Of a stretch of DNA of 64,000 bases, positions 8,691 through 16,383 are shown piece after piece. A model generated the notes under the pieces. It did not search any database. It was given only the letters and a program-made list of their open reading frames with translations, and had not been told where the DNA came from. How positions within the stretch are numbered: position 1 is the first letter of the stretch; each line of letters starts with the position of its first letter. The translations under genes and the position numbers were made by a program. The stretch is from Nocardia alba NBRC 108234 (GTDB lineage: Bacteria > Actinomycetota > Actinomycetes > Mycobacteriales > Mycobacteriaceae), in assembly GCF_001612665.1 (NCBI RefSeq), contig NZ_BDAX01000036.1:22190-86189 (forward strand), read 5' to 3'.

Positions 8691-9563
8691 TCATGTGCGC
8701 GATCCGATCCACATCGCGGCGCCGACCACGGCGGTGATGCCGATGACCCACATCGCCAAACCCTCGGTCGCCGGACCGAACCCACCGAGATCCCAGCCGC
8801 CGGGCGACTTCTCCTCGGCGGAGTTCTTGACGTAGGCGACGATGTCGCGCTTCTCCTCCGAGGTCAGCTGCCGGTCGGAGAACTTGGGCATGTTCTGCGG
8901 GCCGGTGACCATGGCCTGGTAGATCTGCTGCTCGCTGGCCTCGGCCAGCGGCGGCGCGAACTTGCCGCCGGAGAGCGCGCCACCGCGACCGGTGAAGTTG
9001 TGGCAGGAGGCGCAGTTCATGCGGAACAGCTCCGAGCCACGGGCGATATCGTCGCCGCGCAGCGACTCCTGGGCGATCTCGCCGTTGGCGTCACGGATCA
9101 CCGAGGGGCCACCGCCGTTGGCGGCGACGTACGCGCCGATCGCGTCGGTCTGGTGCGCGTCGAACTTCTCCGGCTTGCGCAGGGCCTGCGCGCCGTTCAT
9201 GGCCATCGGCATACGACCGGAGGAAACCTGGAAGTACACCGCGGCCTCGCCGACGCCGATCAGGCTCGGACCACGGTCGGCGACGCCCTGCAGGTTCGCA
9301 CCGTGGCACGTGATGCACGACGTGTCGTACAGCTGCTTGCCCTCGCGGATGAGCGCGGACTGGTCTTCGTGCGCGGTCGCGACCTGCGCCTGCGGGGTGA
9401 GCGCGGTAGCCAGGAAGCCGGCTCCGACCAAGCCGATCATCAGCGCGAGCGCACCCGCGATGCGACGACGGGCACGGCGCTGCTTGCGCGCCTTTGCGGC
9501 CTGAGCGGCCTGCCCGGTGCCGGGGCCTGCGGGCTCTTGGGCCGACGGGGGAGATGAACTCAT
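8691..9563 (-). CDS. qcrC: Di-haem cytochrome c subunit of bc1 complex
   Basis: Membrane-bound cytochrome c with two CXXCH haem sites, CITCH and CASCH. This di-haem form replaces both cytochrome c1 and a soluble cytochrome c in actinobacteria, passing electrons directly to the CuA site of CtaC. It has a basic N-terminus followed by a signal-anchor (IAGALALMIGLVGAGFLATAL) and a C-terminal membrane helix (LAMWVIGITAVVGAAMWIG). 290 aa. It lies between ctaE and qcrA in one transcription unit. Confidence 0.96.
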   Translation of the reverse strand: MSSSPPSAQEPAGPGTGQAAQAAKARKQRRARRRIAGALALMIGLVGAGFLATALTPQAQVATAHEDQSALIREGKQLYDTSCITCHGANLQGVADRGPSLIGVGEAAVYFQVSSGRMPMAMNGAQALRKPEKFDAHQTDAIGAYVAANGGGPSVIRDANGEIAQESLRGDDIARGSELFRMNCASCHNFTGRGGALSGGKFAPPLAEASEQQIYQAMVTGPQNMPKFSDRQLTSEEKRDIVAYVKNSAEEKSPGGWDLGGFGPATEGLAMWVIGITAVVGAAMWIGSRT

Positions 9564-9620
9564 CTGTGTCCCTTTGGAGTAGACGGAACCGACTTGTGCA
9601 AAAGCTGTGTGCGCCGCGCG

Positions 9621-10232
9621 CTAACGGACGAAGTAGATCGTGGCGAACAGCCCGATCCAGACGATGTCGACGAAGTGCCAGTAGTACGACACCACGATCG
9701 CGGCGGTGGCCTGGGCGGGCGTGAACTTGCTCAGCGTGGTGCGGATGAGCAGGAACACGAACGCGATGAGACCGCCGATCACGTGCAGACCGTGGAAGCC
9801 CGTGGTGATGTAGAAAACCGAGCCGTACGAGCTGCCGGCGATCGAAGTTCCCTCCTCCACCAGGTGGTAGTACTCGTAGCCCTGCCCGGCGACGAAGAAC
9901 GCGCCCATCAGCAGGGTGATCGAGTACCAGCGACGAAGGCCGAACACGTCGCCCTTCTCCGCGGCGAACACACCCATCTGGCAGGTGAACGAGGAGGCGA
10001 TCAGCACGGCCGTCACCGGAATCGCGAGCTTCATGTTCAGCTCGGTCGGCTCCGGGGGCCAGTGCCCGTGCGCCTGCGCGCGAGCAACGAAATACATGGC
10101 GAACAGGCCGGCGAAGAACATCAGCTCGCTCGACAGCCAGATGATGGTTCCGACGCTGACCATGTTGGGCCGGTTCAGCGAATGCACACGCTGAGTAATG
10201 GCCGATCCTGGGGTGCCTACTGCGGTCGTCAC
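9621..10232 (-). CDS. ctaE: Cytochrome c oxidase subunit III
   Basis: Subunit III of the aa3 oxidase, 203 aa from GTG 10232, matching the family length. Five membrane segments, with WLSSELMFFAGLF, HGLHVIGGLIAFVFLL and the terminal YYWHFVDIVWIGLFATIYF motif. The longer open frame running to 10847 is an overlapping artefact. GTG 10232 has no Shine-Dalgarno sequence but CATACT stands 6 bases before it, so the transcript may be leaderless. First gene of the ctaE-qcrCAB operon, so oxidase and reductase subunits are co-expressed. Confidence 0.95.
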   Translation of the reverse strand: MTTAVGTPGSAITQRVHSLNRPNMVSVGTIIWLSSELMFFAGLFAMYFVARAQAHGHWPPEPTELNMKLAIPVTAVLIASSFTCQMGVFAAEKGDVFGLRRWYSITLLMGAFFVAGQGYEYYHLVEEGTSIAGSSYGSVFYITTGFHGLHVIGGLIAFVFLLIRTTLSKFTPAQATAAIVVSYYWHFVDIVWIGLFATIYFVR

Positions 10233-10265
10233 GGGGTAAGTATGACTCTTCGTAGTACGACACAT

Positions 10266-10277
10266 GTACCCGGGTAC
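10266..10277. promoter_or_regulatory. 12-bp palindrome upstream of ctaE
   Basis: GTACCCGGGTAC lies 34-45 bases before the ctaE start, in the gap shared with a divergent gene. A regulator site is possible but unproven. Confidence 0.3.
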
Positions 10278-10411
10278 GAAAGTTTGTGGCCCGAGTCGGA
10301 AAACCCACGCACAGAGGGGGTCTACCGCCTCCGTCGGCGTGTTGGCGACGATCGCGCGACAACTCATTGTGACAGCGTTGGATGTGGATAGGCTGAGACG
10401 AGGAGGCGACG

Positions 10412-10828
10412 ATGGTCGTGGTGCGGATGTGGCGGCGGCTGTTCGGTGGGCCGGCGCGGGAGTTGGACCCCGAACGTGACGATCTCGTCGTGGTCGCGTC
10501 GAGTTTCGACGATGTCGAGGCTTGTTCGACCGCGCTGGATCGGGCGAGCGAGCTGGATCGGGAGGCCGACGCGGTGTTGCGCCACCATCTTCGGCTGCCC
10601 GCCGAGCAGATCGAGGCCGCGTGCGAGATCGCCGGATACGACGGATACGCGCGTGCCGAGACCGCTGCCGCGGCCGAGGACCTGGTTCCGGTCCTCCTGC
10701 AGCGGGTGCAACGACTCGACCCACTGACCTGCTCGCAGGAACGCTCGCGGATGGCCGGGCTGGCCCAGCGCCACGACGGCATCGCCGACGGTTGGGACGC
10801 GCTGCAACCCCCGCGCGCCACCCCGTAA
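10412..10828 (+). CDS. Conserved small hypothetical protein
   Basis: 138 aa, not recognised. A good GAGGAGG ribosome site 6 bases before ATG 10412 makes it a believable gene. The protein is acidic and mostly alpha-helical in appearance (alternating Glu/Arg/Ala runs), with no signal peptide, membrane helix or cysteine pair. The middle reads as a small all-helical domain (LPAEQIEAACEIAGYDGYA). It is divergent from ctaE and upstream of trpD, separated from the latter by a hairpin. Confidence 0.7.
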   Translation: MVVVRMWRRLFGGPARELDPERDDLVVVASSFDDVEACSTALDRASELDREADAVLRHHLRLPAEQIEAACEIAGYDGYARAETAAAAEDLVPVLLQRVQRLDPLTCSQERSRMAGLAQRHDGIADGWDALQPPRATP

Positions 10829-10839
10829 ACTTCGCCCGA

Positions 10840-10861
10840 CGGCGCAAAAGGCTTTGCGCCG
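10840..10861 (+). terminator. Hairpin after the small hypothetical gene
   Basis: CGGCGCAAA-AGGC-TTTGCGCCG, a perfect 9-bp stem, 11 bases after the preceding stop and 58 bases before trpD. Terminator or a leader structure of trpD. Confidence 0.5.
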
Positions 10862-10919
10862 CCTCCGCGTGCCCGATCTACTGTGGCGCAACGGCGTCGT
10901 CGAAGGAGAAGCAGAGCAG

Positions 10920-11981
10920 ATGAGCGTGCGCAGCTGGGCCCAGGTGCTCGGAACCCTCGCCGACGGTGGCGACCTGGCCGCGGACGACACCACCTGGGTG
11001 ATCGACGAGATCTTCACCGACAACGCCACCGCGGCCCAGATCGCGGCGTTCGGCGTCGCCATGAAGATCAAGGGCCCCACCCCGACCGAACTGGCCGGCA
11101 TGGTGGCCGGGATGCTCGGGCGCGCGCGGCTGGTCCACATCGATGGCGACGCGGTCGATGTCGTCGGCACGGGCGGCGACCGATCGGGCTCGGTGAACAT
11201 CTCGACCATGTCGGCGGTGGTCGTGGCCTCGGCCGGGGTGCCCGTGGTCAAGCACGGGAACCGGGCGGCCTCATCGAAGGCCGGTGGCGCCGACGTGCTC
11301 GAAGCGCTCGGGGTGAAGCTCGCACTCGGACCCGAGTCGGTGGCCCGGTCGGTGCGTGAGGCGGGAATCGGGTTCTGTTTCGCGCCGCTGTTCCACTCGG
11401 GGCTGCGTTTCGCCGGGGCCGCGCGCAAGGAGATCGGCATCCCGACCGTGTTCAACGTGCTGGGGCCGCTGACCAATCCGGCGCAGCCGGGCGCCGGGCT
11501 GATCGGGTGCGCGTTCGCCGATCTCGCGCCGGTGATCGCGGGCGTCTTCGCGGCGCGCGGGGCCAGTGCGCTGGTGGTGCGTGGGCGCGACGGGCTCGAC
11601 GAGATCACCACGTCGGACCGCACCGATGTGTGGGTGGTCAGCGGTGGGCGGATCCGTCAGACGGTGATCGATCCGACGCGGCTCGGCATCGCGCTGGTGG
11701 ATCTGGACGAGCTGCGCGGCGGCGACGCCGAGGTCAACGCCCGGGTCGCGCGCGAGGTGTTCGCGGGGACGCCGGGGCCCGTTCGGGACGCGGTGCTGCT
11801 GAACTCGGCCGCGGCGATCGTGGCCTATGACCTGTCTCGCGGAATCGGCGATGTCGACTCCGATCTCGACGCCGCGCTGTCGCGCGGACTCGAGCGGGCC
11901 GCCGCCGCTGTGGACAGCGGGGCGGCGGCGAAGCTGCTGCAGAACTGGGCGGCGCTCACCCAGGTGCTCGACGAGAACTGA
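10920..11981 (+). CDS. trpD: Anthranilate phosphoribosyltransferase
   Basis: Second step of tryptophan synthesis: transfers phosphoribose from PRPP to anthranilate. 353 aa from ATG 10920, with GAAGGAG about 11 bases upstream. The PRPP-binding DVVGTGGDRSGSVNIST, KHGNRAASSKAGGADVLEALG and FNVLGPLTNPAQPG segments are intact. An in-frame ATG/TTG at 10854 would add 22 poorly structured residues. Convergent with the RAM-domain gene, leaving only 6 bp. A TrpF-like gene lies just beyond, so two tryptophan steps sit close together, though on opposite strands. Confidence 0.97.
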   Translation: MSVRSWAQVLGTLADGGDLAADDTTWVIDEIFTDNATAAQIAAFGVAMKIKGPTPTELAGMVAGMLGRARLVHIDGDAVDVVGTGGDRSGSVNISTMSAVVVASAGVPVVKHGNRAASSKAGGADVLEALGVKLALGPESVARSVREAGIGFCFAPLFHSGLRFAGAARKEIGIPTVFNVLGPLTNPAQPGAGLIGCAFADLAPVIAGVFAARGASALVVRGRDGLDEITTSDRTDVWVVSGGRIRQTVIDPTRLGIALVDLDELRGGDAEVNARVAREVFAGTPGPVRDAVLLNSAAAIVAYDLSRGIGDVDSDLDAALSRGLERAAAAVDSGAAAKLLQNWAALTQVLDEN

Positions 11982-11987
11982 CAGCGC

Positions 11988-12263
11988 CTACTCCCCCAGC
12001 GAGAATCCGGCTTCCACGTCGGCGCTGGAATAGGACTTGAACGCGATATGGGTGGTGGTGCGGACCACGCCGTCCACCTTGTCGATGCCCGAGGTGACCA
12101 CCTCGGCGATCTGCGCGTGGTCGCGGACCCGCACGATCGCGATCAGGTCCACGTCACCGGCGCAGGAGTACACCTCGGCGACTCCTGCGGTGTCGGCGAG
12201 GGCCTGCGCGGTCTCGGGGATGCGAGAGTTCTGCGCCTGGATCATCACGATCGCGGTAATCAT
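11988..12263 (-). CDS. Stand-alone RAM (Lrp/AsnC ligand-binding) domain protein
   Basis: 91 aa covering just the effector/oligomerisation domain of Lrp/AsnC regulators, with no HTH. Family features: MITAIVMIQAQ at the start, then VAEVYSCAGDVDLIAIVRV and VDGVVRTTTHIAF. Such stand-alone RAM proteins usually form ring oligomers that bind amino acids. Its place beside trpD and a TrpF-like gene suggests a role tied to amino acids, but that is inferred from position alone. It ends 4 bp after the trpF-like gene begins its run on the same strand, so the two are probably co-transcribed. Confidence 0.88.
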   Translation of the reverse strand: MITAIVMIQAQNSRIPETAQALADTAGVAEVYSCAGDVDLIAIVRVRDHAQIAEVVTSGIDKVDGVVRTTTHIAFKSYSSADVEAGFSLGE

Positions 12264-12267
12264 GGGA

Positions 12268-12819
12268 TCACTCTAGAACTTCGGGCCGTTCGGTGGCCGC
12301 TTTGAATCGTCGCATCAGGTCATAGCTCTTCACCCCTGGCGCGGTTTCCAGCGAACTGGACACGTCGACGCCGAAGGGTCGATGCCGCTCGATGACCTCG
12401 GCGACGTTGTCCGGGTCGAGGCCACCCGCCAGCACCACCCGACCCGGTTGCGCGCGAACCCAATCGGGGAATTCCTCGAAGACCCCGGAGCCCACGCTGG
12501 CGTCATAGAAGAAATATTCGCTGGTCTGCCCTGGTTCCGGCGGGTTCGAGGAGCAGAAGGCCAGGTTCGGCAGGTCGGTCCACCGGTAGAGCTGCACGAC
12601 GTCGAACGCGTCCGACACCGCGGCGACCTCGCTCACCTCGAGCGCGACGGCGAAGGTGGTGATGCGGCCGCGGGCGTAGTCGGCGAGCGCGCGCGCCTGG
12701 TCGGGGGTGCGGTAGCGCTTGCTCTTCGTCGTCGTCATGACGCCGATCGCGGTGTAGCCGAGCTCGATCGCCCAGTCGATCTGCTCCTCGGTGGTCAGAC
12801 CGCACACCTTCACGAACAT
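12268..12819 (-). CDS. TrpF-like phosphoribosylanthranilate isomerase
   Basis: 183-aa (beta/alpha)8 protein with the landmarks of TrpF: MFVKVCGLTT (Cys6), VVQLYRW, FFYDASVGSG with Asp106, VVLAGGLDPDNV, and GVDVSSSLETAPGVKSYDLM. Start ATG 12819, with AAGGAG about 9 bases before. TrpF isomerises phosphoribosylanthranilate, the product of TrpD. Actinobacteria of this group normally use the bifunctional PriA instead, so a separate TrpF next to trpD is unexpected. The enzyme is shorter than most TrpF proteins (about 200 aa) and has a Ser in place of the usual Gly after DVSS. It may have a changed substrate. Confidence 0.75.
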   Translation of the reverse strand: MFVKVCGLTTEEQIDWAIELGYTAIGVMTTTKSKRYRTPDQARALADYARGRITTFAVALEVSEVAAVSDAFDVVQLYRWTDLPNLAFCSSNPPEPGQTSEYFFYDASVGSGVFEEFPDWVRAQPGRVVLAGGLDPDNVAEVIERHRPFGVDVSSSLETAPGVKSYDLMRRFKAATERPEVLE

Positions 12820-12980
12820 CGGCCGCCGCTCCTTACTCTCCGCGCCCCGCCACGGTGTGCGGAGTCGAAGTCCATGATCCAGGACGGACTCCGCCGCGGT
12901 ACCGCCAGCTGCCGTGCGACCGGAAAACCTGCCAGGGCCACGGCGACCCGCCAGCTCCAACTGCCCGCAGCGACCTGCTG

Positions 12981-14933
12981 TCACCGCTGCGCCAGATATT
13001 GCTCCTGGGCGCTCCTGGTGGTCGCGGCTGTGCGCGCGAGCTGCGCCCAGCCCACCCAACGCCCCGCCCCGTGCAGCGGTTCGCGGTAGCCCTCGCTGGT
13101 CCGCACGATCCGGGCGCCGGGTGTGGCGAGCCATCGGGCGATAACGCCCACCTCCTCGGGGGGTGCGCCGCGCAGTGGTGGCATGTCGTCCTCGTGTTCG
13201 ACAACCGATGTGTCGGCGACGATGGCGGCGGGCATGGTGTTCGCGGCGGCAGGCGTGGCATTCGAGGCGGCGGGCGTGGCGATGACAGGAGCCACGGCGG
13301 ACTCGACGGCCGGCGTGCCGGGCGGGCGGGTCGAGCCGCGTGCCGCCGCCGCGCCGAGATCGGGGATCACGGTTTCGGCCGCGGCGACGATGTGGTCGAC
13401 CACCACCATGGGCGGGGTGCCGCGGGAGGCGGTGCCTGCGGCGGCGAGGCGGCCGTAGCGGATGACGGAGAATTCCCAACCGCCCGCGCCGTCGGGCAGG
13501 GCGACGATCAGTTCGGCGAGGCGAGCCAGGGCAGCGAGACGCTGGGTGCGGTACAGCTTGACGACGACGGCGGCAGTGCGGTCGCGCAGGCGGGCGGCGG
13601 CTTCGAAATGGTGCGCGGCCGAATGGGTTTCGATGCGATCGACCATCGCTGCCAGCAGCGTGTCGGCGCGGCCGGCGAACAGGTCGCGAACCGCCTCGAC
13701 GGCCGGGGCGTAGGCCACCGCGTCGAGGTCGCCGTCGTGGCGTGCGGCGGGACAGCCGCCGACCACCGCGGGCGGGCAGGCGTGTCTCGCGGTGCGGGTG
13801 AGCCTGGTGGCGCAGGTGCGCGTTCCGGCGAATTCGGCGATCGTCGCTGCCACGTCGACCGCATCGATCCGAGAAGTGAACGGCCCCAACGCGGTTCGGG
13901 TGGGGGTGCGCACCGCGATCAGCCGAGGGAAGGCCTCCTCACTCAGCGTGAGCCACCAACCACGTCGCGGGAACTTCGAGCGACGGTTGTACGGCGGCGC
14001 GTGCGCGGCGAGCAACCGTAACTCGCGCACCCCGGCTTCCAGACCGTGCGCGCACACCACGTGGTCGACCCGAATCGCCAGTGCCACCATCTCTTTCATC
14101 CGGCCACGGGTCTCCGAGCCGGTGAAGTAATTGCGCACGCGCCGACGCAGATTCACCGCCGTCCCTATATAGAGGACTTCCTCGGAGGGTCCGCGGAAGA
14201 GATAGACGCCGGGAGCGGCGGGCAGATCGGTCGCGAAGGTGCGCTTGGCGCGCTGGGTTCCGGTGACGCCGGGCAGATAGTCGAGCAGCTCGGTCAGGCT
14301 GTGCACGCCCTGATTGCCGACCCGACCGATCAACGCGTGCAGTACGTCCACGGTGGCGCGGGCGTCGTCGAGCGCGCGGTGCGTCGGTGTCGTCGACGCG
14401 CCGAGGATCTGCGCGAGCACACCGAGCCGGGCCGACGGGGCCTCGTCGCGGGTGAGCACCCGCCGCGCCAGCTTCACGGTGCACAGCACCTGCGGACCGG
14501 GCCACGCGATGTCCTGGCGGGCGGCGGCCGCTTTGAGGAACGCGGTGTCGAAGCGCGCGTTGTGCGCCACCAGCACCGCCCCGGCGGCGAACTCGAGGAA
14601 CGCGGGCAGCACCTGCTCGATCCGTGGCGCCTCGTACACCATCGCCGTGGTGATTCCGGTGATCGCCACGATGGCGGGCGGTATCGCGTACCCCGGATTC
14701 ACCAGGGTGGCGAACTCCCCCAGCACCTCGCCCCCGCGCACCTTCACCGCCCCGATCTCGGTGATCGCGTCCCGATCAGCGCTGGTCCCGGTCGTTTCGA
14801 GATCGACGACTACGAAAGTGGTGGCATACAGCGGGGTATCGAGCTCATCGAAGGCCAACTGCCGGGCGGCGGCTGGGAGCGCAACGGGATCGGGCACGGC
14901 GAGCAGCGTAGGACGGGGGTCCGACAAGCCCAC
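12981..14933 (-). CDS. DEDDh exonuclease fused to GIY-YIG (UvrC-like) nuclease
   Basis: 650 aa, similar to M. tuberculosis Rv2191. N-terminal third: DnaQ-like 3'-5' exonuclease with VVVDLETTGTS, HNARFDTAF and HRALDDARATV. Middle: a GIY-YIG domain (GVYLFRGPSEEVLYIGTAVNLRRRVRNYF) like the first half of UvrC/Cho. A UvrBC-type coiled segment (HHFEAAARLRDR) follows, then an Ala/Pro-rich tail. Known bacterial relatives include the polymerase-epsilon-subunit/Cho fusions, so a role in nucleotide excision repair or flap processing is likely. GTG 14933 is used as the start. No operon partner is obvious. Confidence 0.9.
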   Translation of the reverse strand: MGLSDPRPTLLAVPDPVALPAAARQLAFDELDTPLYATTFVVVDLETTGTSADRDAITEIGAVKVRGGEVLGEFATLVNPGYAIPPAIVAITGITTAMVYEAPRIEQVLPAFLEFAAGAVLVAHNARFDTAFLKAAAARQDIAWPGPQVLCTVKLARRVLTRDEAPSARLGVLAQILGASTTPTHRALDDARATVDVLHALIGRVGNQGVHSLTELLDYLPGVTGTQRAKRTFATDLPAAPGVYLFRGPSEEVLYIGTAVNLRRRVRNYFTGSETRGRMKEMVALAIRVDHVVCAHGLEAGVRELRLLAAHAPPYNRRSKFPRRGWWLTLSEEAFPRLIAVRTPTRTALGPFTSRIDAVDVAATIAEFAGTRTCATRLTRTARHACPPAVVGGCPAARHDGDLDAVAYAPAVEAVRDLFAGRADTLLAAMVDRIETHSAAHHFEAAARLRDRTAAVVVKLYRTQRLAALARLAELIVALPDGAGGWEFSVIRYGRLAAAGTASRGTPPMVVVDHIVAAAETVIPDLGAAAARGSTRPPGTPAVESAVAPVIATPAASNATPAAANTMPAAIVADTSVVEHEDDMPPLRGAPPEEVGVIARWLATPGARIVRTSEGYREPLHGAGRWVGWAQLARTAATTRSAQEQYLAQR

Positions 14934-15116
14934 CCCGTCTAAGCCGACCTACCCGCACCGCCACAGTGTCTCTCCCACGATGCGGGCGCGTGGGCTGATA
15001 CCACCCGGCGGCCCATCCCGCGACTCGACACAATGCGGGGCCGTGATCTCCGAAGCCCGCGATTCGGCGCGAAACTTTCGTTCCGGTCCGAACAGAATGC
15101 CAAGATCAAACTGAAT

Positions 15117-15132
15117 TGTGACTGGGCTCACA
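15117..15132. promoter_or_regulatory. Perfect CRP/GlxR-type operator
   Basis: TGTGACTGGGCTCACA matches the TGTGA-N6-TCACA consensus of CRP-family regulators exactly. It lies 459 bp before the NlpC/P60 start and 184 bp after the divergent nuclease gene start, in an AT-rich island. Confidence 0.6.
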
Positions 15133-15389
15133 TATTTTTCGTGTTCACATCAATTCACCAGATTTCAACAGGTAATCAGCCTTACCGGTCTGTGCGCGTC
15201 GTAGCTTACGGCGCGCCGCCCGCGAGGCAGTCTGCTATCCGAGCAGGCACGGCCCGCCTCGAACGGTCCCGAGCTGCCGGTTTGCCGATTCCGAGGCTGA
15301 AAAGCGCCGCGCGCAGGCTATTGGCGACGCGCCGGTAGCACTCAGAAATCTCGGTCGACGCGACCAGGCGTTATCGTTTCGTGATCGGA

Positions 15390-15405
15390 TGTGACTCAGA
15401 TCGCA
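15390..15405. promoter_or_regulatory. Second CRP-like operator
   Basis: TGTGACTCAGATCGCA, one mismatch to TGTGA-N6-TCACA, about 186 bp before ATG 15591. Together with the site at 15117 it suggests cAMP-linked control of the cell-wall hydrolase. Confidence 0.45.
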
Positions 15406-15590
15406 CACATTCTTCGGTGATATCCGCCGAATACGCCTTTGGACCGATGTCCGACTTTACAAACCCCCGTGATGTCTTCGTAACCTTTTTGAGACCTCAC
15501 GGAGTCCCGCTGACCGGAAACGGCCGACGAGACGAAGCCCGCCGCGTCATACGGACACGGCGTCGTGGGGCAGATTGGAAGTTCCGCATC

Positions 15591-16160
15591 ATGGCGAACA
15601 ACACCGTCAAGCGTCAGGCGCAGCGTGCCGTTGCCGTCGGAGCCGTCGGCGCTGCCACCATCGGCGCGTTCCTCCTGCCCGCCGCCCCGGCATCGGCCAC
15701 GCCGGTGACCGTGCCCGGCATCGGCACTTTCGAGGTACCGAACGAGATTCCGCTGCCCCAGGGCGTCCCCGGCATCGAGATCCCGGCCGCGCCGCAGGTT
15801 TTCACCGCGCCGCGCGCCACCGCCGCCGACATCGCCCTCGATGCCGCACTGAGCAAGATCGGCTCGCCCTACGTCTACGGCGCCGCGGGCCCGAACGCCT
15901 TCGACTGCTCGGGTCTGGTCCAGTGGGCCTACGCCCAGGCCGGCATGAGCATTCCGCGCACCAGCGACGCCCAGCTGGGTGCGGGCGCCCCGATCTCGAT
16001 CGATGACCTGCAGCCCGGCGACATGGTGTCGTTCTACGGTGGCGGCCACTCGGGCCTGTACGCCGGCGACGGCAATGTCGTGCACGCCTCCACCGCGGGC
16101 ACCCCGGTCCAGATCGCGTCGCTGTCGTCGATGCCGTTCGCAGGCGCTCGCCGCTTCTGA
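15591..16160 (+). CDS. Secreted NlpC/P60 peptidoglycan endopeptidase
   Basis: 189-aa cell-wall hydrolase. A signal peptide with a hydrophobic run (AVGAVGAATIGAFLLPAAP) ends near ASA, followed by a short linker and a C-terminal NlpC/P60 domain: catalytic Cys in NAFDCSGLVQWAY, the PGDMVSFYGG strand, and the His in GGGHSGLYAG. It should cut peptide stems of peptidoglycan (D-Glu to diaminopimelate bond). ATG 15591 is chosen because the signal peptide starts there; the open frame continues upstream to 15381 with no signal-like sequence. Followed in the same direction by a second NlpC/P60 gene. Confidence 0.92.
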   Translation: MANNTVKRQAQRAVAVGAVGAATIGAFLLPAAPASATPVTVPGIGTFEVPNEIPLPQGVPGIEIPAAPQVFTAPRATAADIALDAALSKIGSPYVYGAAGPNAFDCSGLVQWAYAQAGMSIPRTSDAQLGAGAPISIDDLQPGDMVSFYGGGHSGLYAGDGNVVHASTAGTPVQIASLSSMPFAGARRF

Positions 16161-16383
16161 GCGGTCGGGCTCGGTGCGTCGTTCGCGGGGAAGGGCGCAC
16201 CGGAGGCCGCGGGATGTCTCGGGCAGACGCGCCGTCCACCGGGTTGGGCGGCGCACGTACCTTTACTGGACACGCATGCCCACGGTTCCGTAACCTGATC
16301 GAGATCTTCTCGGCTGACGAGGAGATCGCGCTCGGGTAAAGCGCTGGATCGGCGGACAACGAGAGAACGGGGCACGGGGCACT

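Larger units (their letters stand above)
14934..15590. other. Long intergenic region with two CRP-like sites
   Basis: 657 bp without a convincing gene, noticeably AT-richer around 15090-15180 and 15360-15510. It holds two TGTGA-N6-TCRCA sites (15117-15132 and 15390-15405). The promoter and leader of the downstream NlpC/P60 gene must be here. Short open frames in it lack ribosome sites and look like chance. Confidence 0.6.

Noticed and set aside
9621..10847. Open frame extending ctaE to 408 codons
   Set aside because: The added residues are Arg/Pro-rich and antisense to the 10412-10828 gene; GTG 10232 gives the family length.
15033..15338. 101-codon plus-strand frame in the long intergenic region
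   Set aside because: No ribosome site, no domain, and it crosses the AT-rich island with the CRP site.
15361..15590. Possible ydaO (cyclic-di-AMP) riboswitch ahead of the NlpC/P60 gene
   Set aside because: The location fits the usual targets, but I could not find the conserved GGGGAACC/GGGTGAATC elements. A covariance search with the Rfam ydaO model would settle it.
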